A stretch of DNA of 64,000 bases. Origin: Emydura subglobosa (Eukaryota > Chordata > Testudines > Chelidae). The notes below the pieces were generated by a model. The model had not been told where the DNA came from and ran no database searches. It was given only the letters and a program-made list of their open reading frames with translations. Of the stretch, positions 1 through 12,018 are shown piece by piece (the stretch's first letter is position 1; every line of letters starts with the position of its first letter). A program made the translations under genes and the position numbers. Location: NCBI GenBank assembly GCA_007922225.1, contig ML679962.1, positions 30,797,563 through 30,861,562 on the forward strand, given 5' to 3'.

Positions 1-2684
1 GATAATCTTGAAGGACGTGACACTAAAAACAGAACTAAATCTTTTAGCTGCATCTATTGCTAATTATGATATCCATACACATTATGAACAAGAGGGTGTT
101 TCCTCCAGTGATAAATGGGCCTGAATATCCTTCGCAACATTCACTATAAATCACAAAAGACTATTAATAAACAGTCAGAAAAAATGACAGTTACTACAAG
201 AATCTGCTCCCATACTTTGCCTAATACTATCAGTGTCATGTTTAAATCTGACATCTTAAATCTTTAAGTCAAAAGGCTCAGCTATTTTAAACAGAATTTT
301 CTATGCCTGTTATTTTGAATGACAGCAAAGGAAATACAGGATCTTTAATCCTGTAACCTTATCTGACTGAAAATCTTGCCTGCCAGCTAATATTTGCCAT
401 TCCCATCAACACCAAATTAAAGGCCAGATCCTCCTAGATAAAGAGTTCCCACCTATTGAGAGGCAGTGAGCACCCTAAAGTGTCATTCATTTTATTGGGC
501 ATTGACTGTGCCCGGAAGAAGATCCTGCGAAAGTGATACAAATAAAAGGACCACATTCCCATATACACACTGGGAGCTGACTTGAACTTAATCCCAACTC
601 ACCTTTGATTTAAGTGGAAAAGACTAATTGTGGTCGCCAGGAGTAAAACAGTCTTAACACAGAAGGCCTTATAAAAGTGTTATTGCAATACATTGTGCTA
701 ACTGGGACCCTGCGTGCATTTTTAATTCAGATTGAAAGAAACGTGAATGCCAGTCCTCTGGTATGAATAAAAACAGAGACAGTTAAAATCTGACTTGGAA
801 AGAACACAAATTCTCCAAAGAGCCAATCAGGAGAGGGAGAAGGTCCATTGTTCAGTAAATCTGAAGAGTGGGTTTTGACATTAGGATACTGACAGACTTC
901 AAAAATATACAGTGCCCAATTAATTTATGTAAAACAAAGCACCTGGATCAGCATGTAGGTTTCACTAAATCATATCTGCATTGACCCTGCTCATTACAAC
1001 CACTGGTTAATCTGTTTTCCTTCTGAATCTGACATTCTTTCCCCACAAGCTATCAGAAGGGAATTTATCTAAATCACTTGTATGTATTTATTCCTCAAAC
1101 CGATGAGTGCTTTTTGCATCAATAATGATATTTTGAATGCCTGGAGGTGGGCAAATCCCCCAGAGGCCTAGATCCTCCAAGGAGATGGAAGAAAATAAGC
1201 AAGGTCCATTCTTCTCTCAAACTTCTTATTGTTCTCAACTTGATAACCATGCCTTTAGTAAGGTGCAAATATGTTTTTCACACATCAGCCCAGGCAGCTT
1301 CAATCTCTGATACTCCAATGTAGCATGGTGGTTAACTGCCTGCTATATGAGGCTTGGAATTCTCTTGCTTGTTAATGACAAAAGTGTATGGCTCTGCCAG
1401 CAGGAGAAATCGGAAAAAGCAAACAATTCTTTCTTTATTTTCTATATTAAGATATAGATTGTCCTTCTCACAATCTGTACTGTATTGTGGATGCCGCAGA
1501 GAATGAAACAAAATTAGCCCAAGCTTAGGTTTCATGCTTAAAAACTGGCCAAAGAAAACCAAAGCTTCCACAAAAATGGAAGGCAGAGCAAAACAATCAA
1601 AGATGGGCTGACCTGAATAGAATACTCCTGCACCACCAAGCTGCTATGACAACCAAAGAGGAATTCTGGTGGAAGGAGATTATGAGATTGGGTCCCAAAA
1701 CTTAAAAGTCTCTGCCCTAGACTTCAGACCACGCACATGCAGAGAGTAACTTTATTTGGATAGAACAAGAATTCATTCTGCAGAGCACTATATGGTGCTT
1801 CATACCATTGGAACAAGTTCTCAATACCCCATACATCCAGTCTGTTATTTCCTTCATTTTTAAAAATGAAACAATCCTCAAACGATATAACCCATATAAA
1901 CGAGTCACTCAAAGGAAGCTGAGAGCAAATGTGAGGCTCACAGCCTTGGTTTGGTGTAGAGAGAAGAGTGTGAGTGCAGAGTGCCATTCATCACATGCAA
2001 AGCGAGTGCCATGTTTGTAGGAATCAGGTGACATAGAAAGTGGTCTTTGCACCAGCATGCTGGCAAGCAGAGTTTCACATGGCAAAGTTCCGAAGTAGAA
2101 AGTTGTGCATGATAGTTTTGAAGTTGAAAGGGCCGTTTTTTTTAATCTGGAATTGTAAATCAGGATTTATGTAGATTACAGATTGACTCAAGAGCACCCA
2201 TTTGGATCCAGATTTTGAACAACCCATCGTGCAGATCTGGGTTCAGATCCATCTTGAATATAAATTTAAAATAAATGAAATATGTGGAAATACCAAACAT
2301 ATTGTAAGGTAATGCCAACTGTTTTCCTCCATGTACAATGCCATTTATGAGAAAGCAGTGTGTTCTGAGTACATAGCGAAACACTGCAGTGATGGCAACA
2401 AGCTGGCCTCTACGAGTTCATTGTGGAGCTGACATTATGCTCAAACCGAGGGCATCTCTTGCTCCTGAGGTGTTCTGCCTGGCCCTTTTAGACTTCATTC
2501 ATTATTTATTTTGATGAGACCTGGAAAAAGAGCATTCCAATCCTTTTTTGGATACCACTTTCTAAAAATCTCTTTGTTCTACCTACACTTTAAATGACAA
2601 TGTGCAGCTCCTTTTGCCACTAACTCAATGCCATAAATCCAGATCACGATTAATTTAAAGGATGGCATATGGAGATCCAGCTGA

Positions 2685-3015
2685 ACTTTGGACTCACTGT
2701 ATGACTACTGGCAAGTCACATAGGTCAGAATTTTCAAACTTGGATGCGTCTCGGACAGCACCTACATCTATAGCTAGGTATCAATTTTCAGAGATGGTGA
2801 GTGCGTGCAGCTTCCATTGATTACATTTGAAGTTGAAAGTGTTTAGCACATTTGAAATCAACCTGCTTCTGTAAATGTTTACTTAGGTACTTAACATTAA
2901 GCAACTAAGTTTGAAAAATTTGGCTTTAAACCTCTTTGTGTCTCAGTTTACCCAAGTGCAAAATGGATATTATAATAATATCTACCTACCTCCTAGGGTT
3001 GTTTTTATCACCATT
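2685..3015 (+). mobile_element. MIR-like SINE interrupted by a MITE
   Basis: GACTACTGGCAAGTCACAT before position 2723 and AACCTCTTTGTGTCTCAGTT, then CCTACCTCCTAGGGTTGTTT after 2925, are adjacent parts of the MIR core and 3' region. About 203 bp of foreign sequence separate them. MIR elements are old tRNA-derived SINEs mobilised by L2 LINEs. Confidence 0.65.
2723..2925. mobile_element. hAT-like MITE inserted in the MIR
   Basis: The left end GGTCAGAATTTTCAAACTTG and the reverse complement of the right end (AGCCAAATTTTTCAAACTTA) match at roughly three quarters of positions, forming terminal inverted repeats. The insert interrupts a MIR core, which fixes its limits within a few bases. No transposase is present. 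The superfamily is a guess, because no clean 8-bp target duplication could be read. Confidence 0.55.
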
Positions 3016-4754
3016 ATGGTTGCAATTTTCTTAGCACAACATAACCTGCTGCCAGCCATCTCTTCGTAGAACACTCAGATGTCTGACTCATATGATTCCT
3101 TTCTGTGATTCATTTATATGGGATACATCTTCTGGGGTTATTTCATTAAAAAAAATAAAGAAGGAAATAAAATACTGGATGTATGGGATAAGAACTTGTT
3201 TCTATGGTATGAATAATTAGGGAGACCATAAAATGAAAATGAACATTCAAAGGGATCTCGCTAAGTTGCTCTACCATAACCATATTTACAAAATGTGTCT
3301 GAGGCTAATCACTCTTGCAGTTACAATGGATTCAAATGATGAATAACAAATTAACAACAGGATTCTCAATGGGATTTTATTTTCTTTCACTGGATGGAGT
3401 TTTAGCATCACTTCATAAAAATAAAATCCATGAAAGGAGAAATGCAATTACTGTAAGGAAGAGTTTTACGACAAGTAATGAATGGGTTTCTTCTATTAGG
3501 CTATGATGTTACACAGGAAAAACTCTCAGTGCCTTCAGTGGGGATTTTACCCTGAACAAGGAATGGTGAATCAAGTTCTTTGTGAGTGCATCTTTGGGGT
3601 GTATGTCTTGCTCTAATTCTTTCCCCAAGTACATTGCAGCAGATTTGTAAGAGCTAACAAAATCAACTTTTGTATTGTGATTTGATTATTTTTTAATACT
3701 ACAGTTTATTCATTTTGGTTTATTAATTTGTTGGTCTGATGGTTTTTATGAGCTGCGATTCAGCACAGGTCTCTCTTTAGTATCACGTTTCATATAGATA
3801 TGGGAAATGAAATGCAAGTCTGATACAATTATGGTTGTATGCCATGCAAGACAATACTGTAAATACGACAATAGCCTGAGAAGCTGCTTAGTAAAATGAT
3901 CTTAATACACAAGGCAGTGTGAAAATGTAAAAAGAATCTATAATGACAACAAAGATTAGCCATTTGCTCTCTAACCTTATTTACAGAAGCAATCAGAGGT
4001 ATTCAGGTCGAGTTAATGACCCTGTCTCCAATTAATTCAATTGTCTACAAAAAACACTGATGCAGTGGCTGTCTCAGAGTCTGCCACATAGTCTCTGAGG
4101 GAATACATAAGACTCCATTAAAAGTGACAATAATAATGCATTTATTATTGAATCACTATTGTATTATAAATAAATTCCTGATGTTAAATTATGCTCCATG
4201 CTTTAACAGAAATTCAATTACTGAAATAATAAAAAAGACGGTGTATTTGCCAAGTGCTTGGACTATAATTTGGCCGCTTAGTTACCAGCAGTTGGCTGTT
4301 TTGCAATTTCTTCTTCTTCACAGAGTATTTCTTTTGAATAAATGCCAGGCTTTTTCATACAAATTTTATGAACAAGTTACAAAATGAAATTTTGAGCTTT
4401 TGAATCCAATTATGAAAGACATAACCAAATCTATTATTGAAAAAAAAATTCTTGAAAGCTGTTCTTGCTGTTGTTTGGCTCTCCATAGTAATTGAGGTAA
4501 GCACAGGTGCTGTTCATTATAGGCCATTGTGCGCCATCTGAATTCTGGGAACTGTGGAATTCAGACGGTTTAAACTCTGTTTGTGTGAATAACAAACAGG
4601 CGTGATTCTGAGGTTGTTTGTACAAGCTTGCACACAGCTCATTTGGGACTCCTAAGACACCTGCTTACCCTTTTCAAGCCAAAACAGTATCATTTATGTT
4701 CTGGCTATTCTTCCTACGACAATTTTGCAGAAGCAACATATTTTCGCCGCTTAC

Positions 4755-4769
4755 CTCCCCCTCCGGCTG
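4755..4769 (-). other. Speculative 15/12-nt microexon in the AFF2 intron
   Basis: On the minus strand TATTTCTTCCATTTACAG is followed by CAGCCGGAGGGGGAG and then GTAAGC: a good acceptor and a good donor 15 nt apart. The acceptor is a tandem NAGNAG (ACAGCAG), so 15- and 12-nt forms are both possible, and both keep the frame. Completing the AA left by the 38-nt exon would give Asn-Ser-Arg-Arg-Gly or Asn-Arg-Arg-Gly. I recall no such microexon in AFF2, and strong splice-like sites occur by chance in long introns, so this is a candidate only. Confidence 0.2.
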
Positions 4770-5419
4770 CTGTAAATGGAAGAAATACCAACAAAAATAG
4801 AGATGCATATAACAATTATCCAATTATCTGTAACAGGGCCTTCTGAAGCTTTACAGCAGCTTTTTCGCTTTGCAGCATTCAGGCAGGGAATACCTTGTAA
4901 GAATATAAAACACTGATTCTCACGGTTAGCGTTATTTCCATTCCAAATCAGTTTCCTGAGGTAGAATGTCAAATGTAAAAGAGAGTTTAATTTTTTTCCT
5001 CGCCGCTTAGCAGCAGTTGGGATTTTTCTCTGGCCCTGTGGCCATTTATTTCTCTTGCTAATGCCTCACCTATTGTCTTTAGATGTTTTGCATGTAAGAT
5101 AGGAAGACACACGTGCATCCTGCTATTAGAATGCAATTAAAAACAGCTGAGATTCTTCCCCTTAGATCCCATAGGTGTACATGACCATATGGCAGCATCT
5201 ATGTTGGTCCTGATTCTCTAATGGATTGCTGGCTCTCACTTCTGCATATTTCAAAAGGTGCTGTCTCAACTATACATTACCACTGACTTCAATTGTTTAC
5301 TTTGTGCTTGTCTTTGTTGATGTACTGCAAGCGCTTATCAGCAGAGAGGTTATCAAAAATAGCTGGGGATGTAGAGTATGGGGGGATGAAAGCCTGGCAG
5401 CCCACAGAAAGAAAATGTG

Positions 5420-6340
5420 GGAGAAGAGCTCCTGCTATTTCAATGTTTAACTCCTACGCCACTTTTTCAGACATTACCTGTCATGCAATTATGGATGCAA
5501 CAGTACAAACCGCCTTTGGAATTTACCAAGCTGGAGTGCAGATACGATCATGGCCACAATACAGAGACTGGCCTGCAACAGAATACTGAAAGGGACACGG
5601 GTCCACTAAACAGCCTGTGTTCTGCAACATGGTCTGATTTGTCACAACCTGATATAGTGGCCATTGCTGCCAAAGTAGACAGCTTATTCCCTGGATTTAC
5701 CATTCTTGAAAGCTGCATGCATTTATTGGACCAGGTGCTAGTGCAGGTTGAAAGCTGGTTTAAGGAACAGGGAAGGGAAATAACTCAACTTAATACAATA
5801 CAGTCAGCAGCAATTAAAGACAACAAAGCCTTTACCTGGACAACTGAACTTCAGGAAGAATAAGCATGTGTGGAGACGGGTGGGTCCCAATGGGTGAGGA
5901 TTTAATTGTATTTCTTAATTATCTATCATCTAAGGCTCTCAGGATAAACACCGAAGATGACCCAATTTACATAGGAAGAGCATAGAGTTTTCTAAAGAAG
6001 GCTTGAGTTGGCGGTGAAGGACAAAGGAAACAATCATATTCACCGTGTCTGACTTTTGTGATGAATGGCAGATCGTCACTGCAGCAAGGAAATTAGAAGG
6101 AATCAAGTATAACAAGGAGCAGGTTTGTTTCTTTGGGGCCAATTAGCCAGGCAAAAGAAAGAGGGTCCATTCACCGGTCCAAAAAACACTCCAGGAATTG
6201 ACTGATAAGGCAACTTTTTTAGTCTCTGCTAAATGGAGGAAACAGGACAAAAGCTACATATACTGGAATGTGAAAGAAGCAGATGCTTTGTTGGGAAAGG
6301 TGCAGATGGATATTGTGCAGAGACTCTTCAGCTGGGACTC
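5420..6340 (+). pseudogene. Decayed LINE-1-type ORF1 (Transposase_22-like RNA-binding protein)
   Basis: Three consecutive pieces in three plus frames resemble L1/Tx1-type ORF1p in the right order. Piece one (about 5633-5862) is a helical, coiled-coil-like stretch ending with WTTELQEE, where family members have the ELQEELE-type segment before the RRM. Piece two (about 5890-5980) has GEDLIVFLNYL and TEDDPIYIGRA, matching the DP-x-x-FL and I-x-IERAHR motifs. Piece three (about 6010-6330) has VTAARKLEGIKYN, VQKTLQELTDKATFL and EADALLGK, matching the C-terminal domain AAR, FFPD, R-K and FLYPA/EEA pattern. The frames change twice and there are internal stops, for example after CFFGAN. ORF1p coats LINE RNA and chaperones target-primed reverse transcription; this copy cannot make it. 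No ORF2 was recognised after it, so the element is truncated or too decayed. The 5' limit is uncertain. Confidence 0.65.
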
Positions 6341-7574
6341 TAACGCAACGCTGAAATACGAAGGAGCAGCTAAGAGGCCACAGAATTTGTGTATGCCTCC
6401 CTGTTATCTCCAGGGCCGGGCTTTGTGTTACTAGCTTGGTTTTAGTTATTTGGAGTTAAGGCGGTCTGAATGGTGACCAGAAATGAGGTTTCGACTCTGC
6501 CGCCTGTAAGCAAACAGAAAAGTAAATGCCTGAAACGGCTCTGAGTGAGAGATTGAGATCATAGTGTTGCTGAATCACAGAGACAATTTGGAATTTTGCT
6601 GTATTTTGTTCAAATTATAGCTACAGAGTTAGCACGTCGGTCAGCCTCACCACTATGCAGCTGTGCAGCAGCGGGACAGAACGAGGATCAGGAGTAAGGA
6701 GCTTTCCTCCAACCTCGAATGGCTTGTTCCTGTTCAGGGGCAGGCAAGTGCTGCTTCCTAATTAACCTCCTCCTCCTCCCCTCCCCCGGTGTGCACAGTA
6801 CTTTAAATGGGAGAGGTCGGATAGGTGGAACCATAGCTTCCCTGGCCCTTCCCACCGCAGTGCGCTGTCAGGGAGCTGCTGTACCAGGGGCAGTGGTGTG
6901 AACACTCCCCCTTGCACCTAGGATAGCTTCAGAGGCATAATGCTCCATACCACCCCTGATGCATGGCTGTGGCTCAATGCCACAATCCTGACCTGGGTCA
7001 GAGAGACAAGACAAGACTTGAGCTGGCAGACAGGCAAAGGGATGTGGGGATCATTAGAGAGGAGTCTGGGGGTGGGGGGGAGAGCAGCTGCAGTGGTGGT
7101 TCTAAGAGGGGATCTGAAGGAGGAGAGAGAACGGGTGAAGTTGGGCTCTGGAAGATGGCTCCCGATGTTGAGTACAGGATTACAGAACGCTCGCTGTAGT
7201 GAGGCAAGAGGATTAGGAAGGGCCTGTGGGTTGGGGGATATGAAAGCAGAGAAGCAGGGGGAGGCAAGGTGATACAGAGAGGCTATGTTTAAAAGCTTGC
7301 CAGTTGCCTTGGAGAATTAGGAGCTCCTCTGGTTGAGATACTACTCAGTGTGACTAAGGGTAGCAGACTGGGACCCTTAAAGATCTTTAGCTCAGTGTCT
7401 TCAGTACTTCTCGTATTCCATGTAAGGGGTATAAACAGTGAGATAAAGTAACGGAGCTAGCTCAGACAAAATTATAACGTGTGACCACTGTACTAGAGGT
7501 TACATAGATGTGTGAGGATGAGGCATTTGACTTTGGTGTAGTTAAAAGACAGGAAGCACGTGGGTGGACACAAA

Positions 7575-8102
7575 GTTGGGGGCAAAAAACCTAGCTGGCT
7601 CCAAGACTGAGCTTGATAAGTTCATGGAGGGGATGCTATGATGGGACAGCCTAATTTGGCAATTAACTGATCTTTGACTACTAGCAGTAAAATGCCCAAT
7701 GACCTGTGATGGGATGTTAGATGGGCGGGTTCTGAGTTACTACAGAGAATTCTTTCCAAGTGTTTGGCTGGTGAGTCTTGCCCACATGCTCAGGGTTTAG
7801 CTGATCTCCAGATTTGGGGTCAGGAAGGAATTTTCCCCCAGGGCAGATTGTCATAGGCCCTGGTGGTTTTTTGCCTTCCTCTGCAGCATGGGGCATGGCT
7901 CACTTGCTGGTGCATTCTCTGTTGGATTCTCTGTACTTCAAGTCTTTAAACCATTATTTGAGGACTTCAGTAACTCAGTCATAAATTAGGGGTCTGTTAC
8001 AGGAGTGGGTGGGTGAGGTTCTGTGTCTTGCGTTGCGCAGGACGTCAGACTAGATGATCATAATGGTCCCTTCTGACCTTAAAGTGTATAAATCTATGAT
8101 GA
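7575..8102 (+). mobile_element. CR1 LINE 3' end (5'-truncated)
   Basis: The segment has the standard reptile CR1 3' UTR: TGGCTCCAAGACTGAGCTTG, GATGCTATGATGGGA, then GACTAGATGATCATAATGG, TCCCTTCTGACCTTAAAG and a terminal AAATCTATGATGA octamer-type tail. Everything upstream, including the reverse transcriptase, is missing, as is usual for CR1 copies truncated at the 5' end during insertion. No coding potential remains. Confidence 0.85.
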
Positions 8103-8211
8103 AATCAGAGGTAAAGGGTCGGAAAGTGATTTTAGCAGTACCAGTACAGTCAAACAAGCAACTGAAATTGCATGGGAAAATTTAGGCAAGCAGAATGTAA
8201 TTACCCAAGCT

Positions 8212-8465
8212 GAAATTTGGCCAGGACACCAGGGTTACCACAGTTAACTCTAAATCTCACAAGAATGCAATGAAACCTTTAATGACTGTAAATGGCCAGG
8301 ACCTCAGTTTTATATCTCATCTGAAACCTGACACCGCTAGCAGCACAGTGCCCCCTAACACAATGCTGGGGCACAGGTTCAATTCTGACTCAGGGAAGAC
8401 AGCCACCTACTGAGTTGCCATGACCACTTCCTGCAGCACCGTGGTGATCTATAGAGCAGGCCTAT
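8212..8465 (+). repeat. Old dispersed repeat, SINE/LINE-tail type, unclassified
   Basis: GGCCAGGACACCAGGGTTAC, CCTTTAATGACTGTAAATGG, CAGGACCTCAGTTTTATATC, TCATCTGAAACCTGACACC and CAGCACAGTGCCCCCTAACA resemble in order a repeat seen widely in lower vertebrates and reptiles (ATCTTTAATGACC, then CAGGACCTCAGTTTTACGTC, then CATCCGAAAGACGGC). I recognise the pattern but cannot name the family from sequence alone. Confidence 0.4.
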
Positions 8466-9754
8466 CAAGTACTGATGTGGCCCAATGCTACTTAGCTTAT
8501 GAAGGTTACAGGAGAATAGCACAAGGTGATATGGCTGTAGGCCAATATAGTATTTAAATACACTTAACTGTCAGTATTCCTAGAGCAGCTCCATGTGTAT
8601 GACAAAGAAAGCTTAATGAAGACATGTCCATTGGCAAACATATAAAGGGGTATTACACTGAACAATCATAGCCCTAACAATCTGTAACACTTCTATTTAC
8701 CATGGGCATCATACAAAAGTAGAGACATGACAGCTACTAAAAACCAACAAAAATGGAGATCATCCAAAGGAAGTTCCTATATCAGATATTAAATATGACT
8801 AATGTTTGACAGCGCTCCACAGAAGGTGTACTGGAGCCTCACTTTTTCTTTATCATTATCACAGAAAGAGAAAGGTAAAGCACTGCAGGAATATAAATAA
8901 TTTGAAGAGCCTCATAGACAATATTCTACTGTGTGCCTCATTTGCACTAAAAAAAAGCTGCCCTACAGACCTTATGTACTTTTAAGATTCATCTGAAAGA
9001 TGAAGAAGTCTTCCAGTCAAAAAATGTACATATTTAATGGAATTAGATCTCTAGGCAAGAAAATGTCAGAAGAAAAGGAAAAATATTAAAGAGAATGCAG
9101 GGTGCTTCTTTCTAGTGCTTTCCTGCTTTGATAAATATCTTCTGGGATGTCATTTACTAGAAAGTCATGATTTAACAAAAAGAAAAACTGCAGTATAAAA
9201 TATACTCTCTTTATTGCTGAAGTAAGTTGCTATTTTCATATTTTCCCTCTATATTCTGCTTTTGTCAGCCAGAGACCTTAATATTTGCCTTTACATCATT
9301 CCTATTGAAAAGGCAGCAATTATTGAGAGTTATGCCAATTGCCAAGCCATTGCTGATTACATGGCAGAAGGAGATGACAGGAATCTGCATTGCTGGAGCC
9401 CTTTCTCTTCCTTCTAGTCTCAAGCAGGGAGCAGTCGAACTTAAAAAACGCAAGATCCTGCTGACCATAATGGGTCAGATACTTTCTGACCCTTCATTCC
9501 ATGTGCAGTGGCAAGGGTTTAAGGAGACTCCTCCCATATCTTGTATGCTTGCATAAAGGCCAGGAAAAATTGCAGCTCCTATCCTTGGGGACTCACAGGA
9601 ACTGCTCGACTGCCATTAGACTGGTGCTGCTTGATTCCCACAAGGAGATGGGGGGGTGTTGCACCATGTGTTTGCCTCCTTACACAGTGTTTAAGTCCAG
9701 GGACTCCAGTTCTGACTGGCCCTTACATGGGACACAGAACTCCAGCTGATTAGG

Positions 9755-10260
9755 ACTTTTTCATCAGTATTATTTTCCAACAGAAAATTGCAGTTTCAGC
9801 AAAATCACATTTTTCTGGGGGAAAATTTCAAATTTTGCTGAAAATTTTCGAGTCTCCATCAGGAAAATCAAAATGAAATATTTTTGTTTGGCCCTGTTTG
9901 ATTTTCATTGGATTATTTCATTTTATTGAGCCGACCTGAAATGTTTAGTTTTGAATCAGTTTAAAAAACCTATTAAACTGTATTTCCCTAGTGCATTGTC
10001 TTATGGGAGCTGTTGTTCGGTTGCATGCAGGCTGGTCGCAGCTGGATCTGCACTGCATTGTAGAAGATGTAGTCCTCTAAGGAACATGGCTCATAAGAAA
10101 TAACGAGGGCCTGATCTACAATGCTCATAAGGCAATGAACTAGGGTAATGTAGTTTAATGTTCATCTGCCTCGGAAGGAAGTCTCTTGGGTCAATTCAGC
10201 AAAACAAAGTGAAACATTCCGATTTAGGCAAATGTTGAAACACAAGGGCATGTGTCCAAT
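9755..10260. mobile_element. AT-rich MITE-like element with internal inverted arms
   Basis: Sequence at 9972-10012 (TAAACTGTATTTCCCTAGTG and on to TTATGGGAGC) is inverted at 10119-10160 (GCTCATAAGGCAATGAACTA and on to GTAGTTTAA), leaving a spacer of about 106 bp. Outside the arms are A/T-rich runs with GAAAATTTCAAATTTTGCTG on the left and TGAAACATTCCGATTTAGGC on the right, as in common turtle repeats. It has no coding sequence. Confidence 0.5.
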
Positions 10261-11068
10261 CATAGCATGTTATTTTCACATAAGACTCTCCTTGAAATTC
10301 TTACATGCTTTGCAGCCTCAGCATCAAACAACTATTCATTGGGGTCCAGCACCAACTCCCATTGACTTGACTGGGAGCTGGATCTGATCCTAAGCCATGA
10401 CCTAAAATGTCATCTCCATAGTCTATGAAGACGTTCCATGGCAACACGGAACTTTCATAACCTCAAGAGGAAAATACCACGTTACTCTTTCTTTATGTCA
10501 GGTTTTGTTGAAACTATTCACAATGTTATAATAAGATCCCTGAAAATTACTTTGGTGGCCATAAAGTGGGTGAACTTCACTTTGGTGCTAAACACGGACA
10601 ACAGCCTCATGTCATGACATGCTGCCTTAAGCCCACTACTCATTCATTATATTGCTTTTTCAAAACAAATGCTGATAATACAATAAAGGGGAAAAGAGCC
10701 CTTGTTCTAATACAACAGTTATTTCCTTGATTTCAGTGGAATCACTCTGGATTAACACCAGTGCAACTCAGAACACAGCCTGGCTCTATGCAGACAGTCT
10801 AATACTCTGACAATCTTAGTTACCTAGGACAGACTATCTTTTACTTACAATCTATTGAGCGAGCAAGATTAGTAAAATCTTACATCTTAGAAAATTAGTT
10901 TTGCTTCTTTCCCCTAAGCAGCAAACTGTCCGTCTTCCTCTCTCGCTGTCTCATATCTCTTGGCTTATTCTGTCAGCCTATCTGTGGTACTTCTAATCTG
11001 CCATAGAGCCAAATGTACTGCTGGTATAACTCAACTGGAGTTAATACCAGCAGAGAATACGACTCATG

Positions 11069-11156
11069 GGGTAGATCCTCAACTTGGTGTAGACTGACAC
11101 CACTCTAATGAAGTCAATGGAGCTATTCCGATTTACACAAGATGAATATCTGGCCT
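11069..11156. mobile_element. Short palindromic MITE (GATCCTCA family)
   Basis: GGGTAGATCCTCAACTTGGT, then AATGAAGTCAATGGAGCTAT in the middle and CGATTTACACAAGATGAATA with TCTGGCC at the right end, is a diverged copy of the hairpin element best preserved at 25161-25246. Confidence 0.5.
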
Positions 11157-12018
11157 AATTGTCTACCAGCTCTCTGTCCATTCTTGGCTTGTGTCCCTTT
11201 ATTTATAGTTTTTAGACTATTCTAATTTGTCAGGAATATGTTTTCTTTTTAAAGGTATTAATAATTACTGAAGGGCACGAAGTACTCCTGCATTCTGGTT
11301 TGTCTAAATAACCCACCGATAGCAGTGGTACATTATTAATTTGTGATGTGGTTCAATAAGCAAAAGTGGAGCTGGCCGAGGGTGTTGTGCTAGGACAGTG
11401 TTTTGGCTATTGACCAATCATGACACAGGATTTCCTAATGCTTTTTATAATTAAGGATTTTTTCAGCCCACAAGAAGAGATATGGTATAGAGTGGGAGAG
11501 CTGCTATTCTGCCTCCACCTCATTAACACTCACTTGGGGAAAAGAGATAATTTGCCTTTGTCTTTCTGAGCCATGTTAAGAAATTTATTTCAACAGCATC
11601 AGTCATACTAGAAGATAAAAATGGTGCAAATCATGCAAATTAAGAGAAGCTGGCTTAGCGTGATTTGTGTTTATATAATGAATAAGGTTACTAATTAATT
11701 GGTGAAATACTATTTGTAATTGTCCCTCTCTGATAAATGGATTATAATGGTTGCTCAAGTTTGGATTCTTTCCTCATTGTTTCATTCGTAAATACACGTC
11801 TAACTGAAAAAATGCAGCAATACAAAAAGCAGGTGCTGTGCGATAATTCAGGGTTATAAAAAGCAAAAACGAGCACCGCTCTTGCCTCCCAAAAGAGAAA
11901 TTGTAAAAGCAGCACAATAACTTTCCCAAGCCTGTAAATGACTAAATGAATGAAACACATTATTCAGAAGCGTACATAATTAATAACTAATAACTTCGAG
12001 CACTCACATAGCACTTCA

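Noticed and set aside
5417..5863. 148-codon plus-strand ORF as a new gene
   Set aside because: Its second half is the coiled-coil part of a LINE-1-type ORF1, and the following blocks continue in other frames; the first half has no support.
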